A stretch of DNA of 64,000 nucleotides, from positions 38,578 through 102,577 of the forward strand of contig DHEJ01000020.1 of NCBI GenBank assembly GCA_002399815.1, in the 5' to 3' direction. A program made the position numbers and the translations under genes. The notes beneath the pieces are model-generated. The model had not been told where the DNA came from, ran no database searches, and saw only the letters and a list, made by a program, of their open reading frames with translations. This DNA is from Acholeplasmataceae bacterium UBA4853. Lineage in GTDB: Bacteria > Bacillota_I > Bacilli_A > Acholeplasmatales > Acholeplasmataceae. Positions 57,741 through 64,000 of this stretch are shown here, piece by piece (the first letter of the stretch is position 1; each line of letters opens with the position of its first letter).

Positions 57741-58773
57741 ATGATTTTATAGCACATCTTAATTTAGCGGATTTGGCTCTTGAATTGGTAAATACTTCAT
57801 CACCAGAAGGACTTAAGGGTCCTGATATTTCTTGGTATATACCATCATTTAAGAATTGTTTAAACGATTTTTTAACCAAACGGTCTTCACCGGAATGGAA
57901 ACTTAAGATAGCAACCTTACCACCTTTATTTAAGTATAAAGGTATTTTTTCTAAGAATTCATATAAAGATTCAAATTCGTTATTCACATCGATTCTAAGT
58001 GCTTGAAAGGTTCTTTGGCTAGCTTTCTTAATAGCATCTTCTTTAATTGTTTTAGGCAATCTATCTAGTGCTGAGGCAATAACTTTTTGGAGTGCTTTAG
58101 TGGTATCAATGGTTTTTCCTTGACTAAATTCTTTTACAATTGCTTGTGCAATTTCTTTTGCATAAGTTTCATCAGCATTTTCAACTAACATCCCTTCAAT
58201 TTCAAGGGCACTTAAATTTCTTAATCTAAAGTTTGCAGGGATGCCTAAATTAGGATTCATTCTTAAATCAAGTGGACCATCAAACTTAAAGGTAAATCCA
58301 CGCATTGGATCATCAATTTGCATAGAAGAAACACCTAAGTCTGCAAGGATGAAGTCATATTTTTGTTCACCAATTAAATCAAAATCTTTAAAGTTTAAAT
58401 TATGCAGTGTAAAATCGTTTTGAGTAAAACCTGAATCAAGTAATCTTTTTTCTGTTTTAGGTAGTTCAATGGTATCAAGGTCGGTTGCATGTAAGTGTCC
58501 AGTATGATTTAATTTGGTAAGTATTTCTTTACTGTGACCACCAAAACCTAATGTTGCATCTAAACCAATTTGATTAGGTTGTATATCAAAAAAAGATAAA
58601 ATTTCATCGACCATGATTGAACGGTGCATACCAGCAGGTGTATTACCTTTTGAAATGACATGATTTATGATGTCTTGGTATTTTTCTGGTTCTAGTTCTT
58701 TATATTTTTCTTCGAATTTTTTAGGATATTTTCCTTTATAGCGTACTCTTCTTTGAGGTTTTGAATTTTCCAT
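57739..58773 (-). CDS. rsmH: 16S rRNA (cytosine-1402 N4) methyltransferase
   Basis: SAM-dependent methyltransferase of 344 residues. The SAM motif is LDATLGFGGHSKEIL, with DLGVSSMQID and RGFTFKFDGPLDLRMN as family blocks and FHSGEDRLVKK near the end. The family core (HRSIMVDEIL) starts only at about residue 50; before it is a basic extension (PQRRVRYKGKYPKKFEEKY), not usual in RsmH. ATG 58773 has GGAG 8 nt upstream; another in-frame ATG is 24 bases earlier. It stands alone, not in a division gene cluster. Confidence 0.94.
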   Translation of the reverse strand: MENSKPQRRVRYKGKYPKKFEEKYKELEPEKYQDIINHVISKGNTPAGMHRSIMVDEILSFFDIQPNQIGLDATLGFGGHSKEILTKLNHTGHLHATDLDTIELPKTEKRLLDSGFTQNDFTLHNLNFKDFDLIGEQKYDFILADLGVSSMQIDDPMRGFTFKFDGPLDLRMNPNLGIPANFRLRNLSALEIEGMLVENADETYAKEIAQAIVKEFSQGKTIDTTKALQKVIASALDRLPKTIKEDAIKKASQRTFQALRIDVNNEFESLYEFLEKIPLYLNKGGKVAILSFHSGEDRLVKKSFKQFLNDGIYQEISGPLSPSGDEVFTNSRAKSAKLRCAIKS

Positions 58774-58945
58774 AGTATCATCTCCAAGGTTAATCATACC
58801 AAAAAAAGTTTATATCTCCAAAATAATAAAGTATAATGAATGTTCAATGATTAAAACTATCAAATAAAACCATATTTTTATTACATTTAGGAACAAATTT
58901 TTACATATTATGTGTTATCATATCACTAAAGTGAGGCAATTAAAA

Positions 58946-60298
58946 ATGGATATAATTTCAAATGTTTATGGCTTTTTAAAGGATGTCATGCAAGATCCTG
59001 AAATCAGTTTGATTGGACTAAGTGTTGCAGATAAGGATACTGTTTTATTTGACCATAAATTAAAACCCTATATTAAAAATGGGAAGCAATTAGTATTTTC
59101 GATTACAAAATCAGTTACCTCTTTAGGTATTGGTATTTTATATGACCAAGGATTAATTGGATTAGACGATCCAATTGTTAAGTACTTTAAAGAAGAATTA
59201 CCTTTAAACTATGATAGAAAGATTAATGATATAACGATTAGACATTTATTAACGATGTCATCTGGGATTGATTCTGAAAATATTTTTGAAATGTTAAGAT
59301 CAACGGATTGGCGTAAACTTTACTTTAATTCAAAGTTTACTGCAATCCCTGGAACATTTTATAAATATAGTTCTATAACAACCCATATGTTATCAGCAAT
59401 CGTTTCTAAGGTAACTAATAAACCTTTAGAAGAATTAATTAAGACCCATATCTTTGATGTTTTAGATATTAAAAATTATTCATGGGAGATGGCACCTGAG
59501 GGTACATCATTTGGCGGATTTGGTTTAAGTTTAGATGAATCATCTTTAGTTAAACTTGGACAATTACTATTAAATGAAGGTACATATTTAGGTAAAAGGG
59601 TTGTATCAAAAGCATATCTAGATTTAGCAACAGCTCCACAAGTAATTAAACAAGACTATGTAAATAATCCAAATACAGTTTCTATTGGATATCAATATGG
59701 ATTTCAATTTCATGTGTCCCCTAATTTAAGCTACCGTGCAGATGGTGCATTTGGTCAAATCATAGTTATTTATAATAATTTGGTGATTGTAACATTATCT
59801 CAATATGCAAACTATGAACATTTATATGCGTATGTATATAAACATTTCAATAATCAACCAGTCATTAAAGCAAGAAAAGAAGTATTAAATGATTATTTAA
59901 AGGACTTAAGTTTAATTAGTAAAGGTAGTGAGTTAAAGGTTATTAAAAACGAAAGTTACTTATTACCTGATAATGAATTAAATATTAAAAAAGTAAGTTT
60001 TAATAAAGACCATGTAAAGTTTACCTATTTAGATCATAAAGAAGATATCTTTGATTTCAATTATGATCAAAAGTCATATGGCAACAGTCTTTTTATTAAA
60101 GATTTGTATTTGAGATATCAACCACACTTTGTAGTTACTAACTGGGTTGATGCATCAAAACTTATCTTAAAGGTTTATTATGTTGAAACTCCAGCTGTGG
60201 CAACCTACACTTTCAAGTTTGATGCTAAATTCCTAGAATTTGATTCAAAAGTAGCTTGTCACTTTATTTATCAAGGATTTAACATAAAAAGTTTATAA
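58946..60298 (+). CDS. Serine hydrolase of the beta-lactamase class C fold
   Basis: Protein of 450 residues. The penicillin-binding-type fold spans about 20-320: nucleophile S-x-x-K in FSITKSVTS, the second motif in FYKYSSITTHML (Y-x-S rather than Y-x-N), and a candidate third motif in YRADGAFGQ. A beta-rich tail of about 120 residues follows. No signal peptide or transmembrane helix is seen, so it is probably cytoplasmic. In a wall-less cell an esterase or peptidase role is more likely than a penicillin-binding one. ATG 58946 has GTGAGG upstream; ATG 58910 lacks a ribosome site. Confidence 0.82.
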   Translation: MDIISNVYGFLKDVMQDPEISLIGLSVADKDTVLFDHKLKPYIKNGKQLVFSITKSVTSLGIGILYDQGLIGLDDPIVKYFKEELPLNYDRKINDITIRHLLTMSSGIDSENIFEMLRSTDWRKLYFNSKFTAIPGTFYKYSSITTHMLSAIVSKVTNKPLEELIKTHIFDVLDIKNYSWEMAPEGTSFGGFGLSLDESSLVKLGQLLLNEGTYLGKRVVSKAYLDLATAPQVIKQDYVNNPNTVSIGYQYGFQFHVSPNLSYRADGAFGQIIVIYNNLVIVTLSQYANYEHLYAYVYKHFNNQPVIKARKEVLNDYLKDLSLISKGSELKVIKNESYLLPDNELNIKKVSFNKDHVKFTYLDHKEDIFDFNYDQKSYGNSLFIKDLYLRYQPHFVVTNWVDASKLILKVYYVETPAVATYTFKFDAKFLEFDSKVACHFIYQGFNIKSL

Positions 60299-60310
60299 TT
60301 TATATATAAA

Positions 60311-60354
60311 AAAAGAGGTATTTCTATCTAAAATGAGGAGATAAAACCTCTTTT
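60311..60354 (+). terminator. Terminator of the serine hydrolase gene
   Basis: AAAAGAGGT (60311-60319) / ACCTCTTTT (60346-60354), nine perfect pairs with a 26-nt loop and a T-run. Confidence 0.7.
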
Positions 60355-60572
60355 TTCATATCTGTTTTCTGGAAGAAAATGTATGAAAGATACTGTAAGC
60401 ATTTACATATTTATATAAGTTGCAAATCTCTTGTCCTTTCTATAAAATGTATATACTTCACTATCCGGATATGTCATAGCTCGATTTTGTATCATTATTT
60501 TTTTAATTGGCGGACTATGTCTTGATGGTGATTAGTAACTCTAAACAATATGTGAGAAGAGGGGTAAGAACC
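60355..60572 (+). promoter_or_regulatory. Upstream region of the nrd operon
   Basis: This 218-base gap holds TTGCAA...TATAAA (near 60420-60446, 15-bp spacer) as a possible promoter and a perfect 10-bp palindrome TATCCGGATA at 60462-60471 that could be an operator. I see no convincing NrdR box pair. A weak in-frame extension of nrdD into this region is not supported by a ribosome site. Confidence 0.3.
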
Positions 60573-62858
60573 ATGATAACAAAGATTAAAAAACGCGATG
60601 GTAGAATCGTAAGATTCAATCCAGAAAAGATTAATGATGCGGTTACTAAAGCATTTATAGCCACAGGACAAGACTCCAAAAAGGCTGATGAAGTAACTAC
60701 AGAAGCACTAAACAAGATTGACGCAAGATTCAAAAATGAAGTACCAACGGTCGAAGACATTCAAGATGAAGTCGAACGTGCACTCATTAAACTGAATCAT
60801 AGCGAAGTTGCAAAGTCTTATATTTTGTATCGTGAGGAACGAAACAAAGTAAGAGACAGAAATACCAGACTGATGCATACGTATCATGATATTGCATTTT
60901 CTAAATCAAACGAAAGTGATTTAAAAAGAGAAAATGCCAATATCAACGGTGACACACCGATGGGTGCGATGTTGAAGTATGGTAGTGAAGGTGCCAAAGA
61001 GTTTAATAAGATGTTTGTTTTAAATCCTAAACATGCTAAAGCACATGATGAAGGATTAATACATATTCATGATCTAGACTTTTTAACCCTTACTTTAACA
61101 TGTTGTCAAATTGATTTAACTGAGTTATTTAAAGGCGGGTTTCAAACTGGCCATGGTAGTTTAAGAGAACCTCAAGATATTAAAACATATGCAGCACTTG
61201 CATGTATTGCGATTCAATCGAATCAAAATGATCAACATGGTGGACAATCGATTCCTAAGTTTGATTATGATATGGCATATGGTGTAAGAAAAACATATGT
61301 GAGACACTTTAGAAACAATCTTCAAAAAGCGTTTGAGATATTTGATGTAGCACTTGATGCTAAAAAACTTCTTTTAGATATAGAAGAAAAACATCATGTA
61401 AAACCAGAGTTTAAAAAACGTGATATTGATCAATATCTAAGTCTAGAAATTGATCATGTGATGATTAAAAAGATTTTAGATTTTGCAACTCATGAAGCTG
61501 AATCTGAAACGATTAGAGATACATATCAAGCGATGGAAAGTTTGATTCACAATTTAAACACCATGCACTCTAGAGCTGGAGCTCAAGTACCATTCTCATC
61601 AATTAATTATGGTACGGATACATCAGAAGAGGGTAGATTAGTTGTTACATCTATTTTAGAAGCTACGATTGCTGGTTTAGGTAGTGGAGAAACCCCAATA
61701 TTTCCAATCCAAATCTTTAAAGTTAAAAAAGGAACTAACTTTAGTGAATCAGATCCAAACTATGATTTATTCTTGTTAGCGATGAAAACATCATCTAAAA
61801 GATTATTCCCTAACTTCTCATTCTTGGATGCACCATTTAATGCACAGTATTATAGAGAAGGTAACCCAAATTCAGAAATTGCTTATATGGGATGCCGTAC
61901 CAGAGTGATTGGTAATGTATTTGACCCCGAAAGAGAAACAGTTACGGGTCGTGGTAATTTAAGTTTTACATCAATTAATCTACCAAGACTAGCTTTATTA
62001 TCAAAGAATGAAATAACATTCTTTGATGAACTAGATGCAACAATGAATCTAGTGATTGAGCAGTTGCTTGAAAGATTTGATATCCAAAAGAAACTTCATG
62101 TATATAACTTCCCATTCTTAATGGGTCAAGGTGTATGGATGGATAGTAAGAAATTAGACGTTAATGATACGATTGAAGAAGTAATTAAACACGGATCATT
62201 AGCAGTAGGATTTATTGGACTTGCAGAGGCTTTAAAAGTACTTACTGGTAAGCATCATGGTGAGGATGAAAAAGCCCAAGAATTAGGTTTAAAGATTATT
62301 TCATTTATGCGTTCTAAAGTAGATAAACTTGCATTAGAACATCGCTTAAACTTCTCATTAATTGCAACCCCTGCTGAAGGATTATCTGGTAGATTTGTAG
62401 CAATTGATAAGAAAAAGTTTGGTGAAATAGAAGGTGTTACAAATCATGAATTTTACACCAATTCATTCCATGTACCAGTCTATTATCCAACCGAAGCATT
62501 TCATAAGATAGATATTGAGGCACCATATCATGCATTAACCAATGGTGGACATATATCATATATTGAACTTGATGGGGATCCATCTAAGAATATTAAAGCC
62601 TTTGAAACTGTGATCAAGTATATGGCAGAAAAGGGTATTGGATATGGTTCAATTAACCATTCAGTAGATTATGATCCAGTATGTAAGTATGTCGGGATTA
62701 TTAATGATGAATGTCCTAAGTGCGGTAGAAAAGAAACAGCTGAACAACCATTTGATCGTATAAGAAGAATTACAGGATACTTGGTTGGTACACTTGATCG
62801 TTTCAATAATGCCAAACGTAAAGAGGTGGAAGAACGTGTTAAACACTTCCACACATGA
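60573..62858 (+). CDS. nrdD: Anaerobic ribonucleoside-triphosphate reductase
   Basis: Class III glycyl-radical ribonucleotide reductase, 761 residues. An N-terminal ATP-cone (ITKIKKRDGRIVRFNPEKI) gives allosteric control. The active-site region includes DLTLTCCQID. A C-terminal Zn site uses CKYV...CPKCG, and the glycyl radical is expected at G735 in RITGYLVG, 26 residues from the end. It makes dNTPs without oxygen and needs NrdG for activation. ATG 60573 follows AGGGG by 8 nt. nrdG overlaps by 23 nt. Confidence 0.96.
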   Translation: MITKIKKRDGRIVRFNPEKINDAVTKAFIATGQDSKKADEVTTEALNKIDARFKNEVPTVEDIQDEVERALIKLNHSEVAKSYILYREERNKVRDRNTRLMHTYHDIAFSKSNESDLKRENANINGDTPMGAMLKYGSEGAKEFNKMFVLNPKHAKAHDEGLIHIHDLDFLTLTLTCCQIDLTELFKGGFQTGHGSLREPQDIKTYAALACIAIQSNQNDQHGGQSIPKFDYDMAYGVRKTYVRHFRNNLQKAFEIFDVALDAKKLLLDIEEKHHVKPEFKKRDIDQYLSLEIDHVMIKKILDFATHEAESETIRDTYQAMESLIHNLNTMHSRAGAQVPFSSINYGTDTSEEGRLVVTSILEATIAGLGSGETPIFPIQIFKVKKGTNFSESDPNYDLFLLAMKTSSKRLFPNFSFLDAPFNAQYYREGNPNSEIAYMGCRTRVIGNVFDPERETVTGRGNLSFTSINLPRLALLSKNEITFFDELDATMNLVIEQLLERFDIQKKLHVYNFPFLMGQGVWMDSKKLDVNDTIEEVIKHGSLAVGFIGLAEALKVLTGKHHGEDEKAQELGLKIISFMRSKVDKLALEHRLNFSLIATPAEGLSGRFVAIDKKKFGEIEGVTNHEFYTNSFHVPVYYPTEAFHKIDIEAPYHALTNGGHISYIELDGDPSKNIKAFETVIKYMAEKGIGYGSINHSVDYDPVCKYVGIINDECPKCGRKETAEQPFDRIRRITGYLVGTLDRFNNAKRKEVEERVKHFHT

Positions 62859-63354
62859 AATCAGAGTTAATGATTTCATAACAGATTCTATTGTTGATGG
62901 ATTTGGTTTAAGATTTGTAGTCTTTACTCAAGGGTGTAAACTACGGTGCAAGGGATGTCATAATCCTAAGACACATGCACTGGATGAAGGTACTTTAATA
63001 AGTACTTTAGATATTAGAAAGAAATGGAAGAAAAATCCATTACTACATGGATTAACCATTAGTGGTGGAGAACCCTTCTTACAAGTGGATGCCGTCTTAG
63101 ATTTAGTCTTAATGGCTAAAGCAGATGGACTAGATGTCATTGTATATAGTGGTTATACGTATGAGGCACTCATTTCTAGAAATTGTGAAGTAACTAATCA
63201 GATTTTAAAAGAAGCAGATTACTTAATTGATGGACCATTTATTGAAGCATTAAAGAATTTAAATTTATTATGGCGAGGTAGTTCTAATCAAAGAATTATT
63301 GATTTAAAGAAAACATACTTATGTAAAGAAGTCGTCATTAGTAAAGAGAATTAA
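62836..63354 (+). CDS. nrdG: Anaerobic RNR activating enzyme (radical SAM)
   Basis: Radical SAM protein of 172 residues that forms the glycyl radical on NrdD. The 4Fe-4S motif is C34-KLR-C38-KG-C41, preceded by VVFTQG, and TISGGEP is the SAM-binding GGE motif. Translation is proposed from GTG 62836, 6 nt after GAGGTGG (62823-62829), inside the end of nrdD; longer in-frame starts have no ribosome site. The overlap implies coupled synthesis with its substrate enzyme. Confidence 0.94.
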   Translation: MLNTSTHEIRVNDFITDSIVDGFGLRFVVFTQGCKLRCKGCHNPKTHALDEGTLISTLDIRKKWKKNPLLHGLTISGGEPFLQVDAVLDLVLMAKADGLDVIVYSGYTYEALISRNCEVTNQILKEADYLIDGPFIEALKNLNLLWRGSSNQRIIDLKKTYLCKEVVISKEN

Positions 63355-63368
63355 GAGGAATGAATGAA

Positions 63369-63740
63369 GTGATAGTTATTTTTGATAGTCTAACAGGACA
63401 AACCAAGAAGTTTGCTGATAATTTAGGTTTTAAATCCGTGCATGTAAAACTCTATGAAGGCAGTCCAGATGATGAAATCTTCTTAGTCACACGAAGCATT
63501 AATTTTGGACAAATACCATTAACAACCAAAGACTTTTTAGATACATATAAAGAAAAGGTCATTGGAGTTGCTGTCTCAGGGAATCGTAACTGGGGCATAA
63601 ACTATGGTAAAGCAGGAGAAAGTATTGAAAGTTATTATGGGATCCCCCTGGTATTAAAATTTGAAGGCTCTGGTTATAAATCAGATGTTTTAAAAGTAAA
63701 GGAATGGATTTCCAATAATAGTTTGAAGAAAGAGGTATAA
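63369..63740 (+). CDS. nrdI: NrdI flavodoxin-like protein
   Basis: Small flavodoxin-like protein of 123 residues needed to assemble the Mn2-tyrosyl cofactor of class Ib RNR. FMN-loop SLTGQTKKFADNL, VAVSGNRNWGINYGKAG and the C-terminal KFEGSGYKSDV are NrdI features. GTG 63369 gives about 9 nt spacing from AGGA (63356-63359), while ATG 63360 would leave none; I prefer the GTG with some doubt. It lies between nrdG and nrdE in one run. Confidence 0.9.
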   Translation: MIVIFDSLTGQTKKFADNLGFKSVHVKLYEGSPDDEIFLVTRSINFGQIPLTTKDFLDTYKEKVIGVAVSGNRNWGINYGKAGESIESYYGIPLVLKFEGSGYKSDVLKVKEWISNNSLKKEV

Positions 63741-63744
63741 GTAC

Positions 63745-64000
63745 ATGGATCAAAAAAGAGATATTATCCCTGAGTGGATCGTTTTAAATAACCAAATCAC
63801 CGATGAAAATGGCGATTTAAAAGACATTGATAAGGATAAGGCAGCTGCTAAGAGTTATTTCTTAAATGAAATTAATAAAAAGACTCAATTTTTCCATTCA
63901 TTAGAAGAAAAGTTAGAGTATTTAATTGAGAATAATTATTATGAAAAGGCATTCTTAGAAAAATATACAATGGAACAAATAAAGACTGTATATGATATCG
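63745..64000 (+). CDS. nrdE: Class Ib ribonucleotide reductase alpha subunit, 5' part
   Basis: The first 85 codons of a gene that continues beyond the window. The N-terminal sequence (IVLNNQITDENGD..., LDKDK-like IDKDKAAAKSYFLNEIN, FFHSLEEKLEYLIENNYYE, FLEKYTMEQIK) matches the start of NrdE proteins. ATG 63745 lies 8 nt after AGAGGT. nrdF is expected further on. Confidence 0.88.
   Translation, partial: MDQKRDIIPEWIVLNNQITDENGDLKDIDKDKAAAKSYFLNEINKKTQFFHSLEEKLEYLIENNYYEKAFLEKYTMEQIKTVYDI

Noticed and set aside
60462..60471. TATCCGGATA as an NrdR box
   Set aside because: It does not match the NrdR consensus and no paired box at a helical-turn spacing was found; noted only as a palindrome.

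Overview
The window reads as about 64 kb of an AT-rich, wall-less, Firmicute-derived chromosome, most likely an Acholeplasma (Acholeplasmatales, Mollicutes). The reasons are the very low GC codon use and the dense short-gap operons. TGA acts as a normal stop (arsR-like gene, speA-like gene, pstA, nrdD) and Trp is TGG, unlike Mycoplasma. The mix of genes also fits: complete pyruvate dehydrogenase, lipoate ligase, HPr kinase, lipoprotein acyltransferase and glucolipid-type glycosyltransferase, with no peptidoglycan synthesis cluster around rsmH. The species assignment is inference.

Layout. 1-5.6 kb (+): glycosyltransferase-acyltransferase fusion, glnS, pcrA. 5.6-7.1 kb (-): VTC-type polyphosphate polymerase-like protein and DUF4956 membrane partner. 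7.2-21.4 kb (+): miniature UvrD-like helicase, ligA, uvrA, hprK, an lgt-ppaX fusion, trxB, whiA, acpS, a membrane protein and tex. 21.4-22.0 kb: tRNA-Ser(GCT), tRNA-Glu(TTC), two terminators, a tRNA-like fossil and the tail of an IS66-type transposase. 22-26.8 kb: accessory genes (DUF2130, Ca/Na antiporter, nucleotidyltransferase, DUF2161). They include an AHSA1/START-domain gene that appears cut in two by a roughly 0.93-kb segment bounded by a 17-bp direct repeat.

26.8-30.9 kb (-): an amino-acid ABC importer operon ending in a TrpR-like (YerC) gene, then trpB behind a T-box leader whose specifier codon reads TGG. 31-37.6 kb (+): MFS exporter, membrane-anchored XRE regulator, an ArsR/permease/thioredoxin operon with a clear operator, and a 787-residue lipoprotein. 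37.7-41.2 kb (+): arginine/lysine-type decarboxylase plus agmatinase-like ureohydrolase, then a Fic toxin-antitoxin pair. 41.3-46.5 kb (+): pdhABCD. 46.6-51 kb: YczE-type membrane protein, lplA (-), diacylglycerol kinase-like protein and an ABC-2 exporter pair.

51-57.7 kb (+): a complete phosphate regulon block, pstSCAB-phoU-response regulator-histidine kinase, with Pho-box-like repeats upstream. 57.7-58.8 kb (-): rsmH. 58.9-64 kb (+): a serine hydrolase, then an operon joining class III (nrdDG) and class Ib (nrdI, nrdE, running off the end) ribonucleotide reductase genes.

Most of the window is ordinary core genome. No CRISPR array, rRNA or intact mobile element was seen. The points most worth a second look are the split AHSA1 locus, the Fic partner with an altered inhibitory motif, the gene fusions (lgt-ppaX, GT-PlsC), the 2B-less helicase and the extracytoplasmic insert in PstA. 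No clearly new defence or metabolic system is evident.
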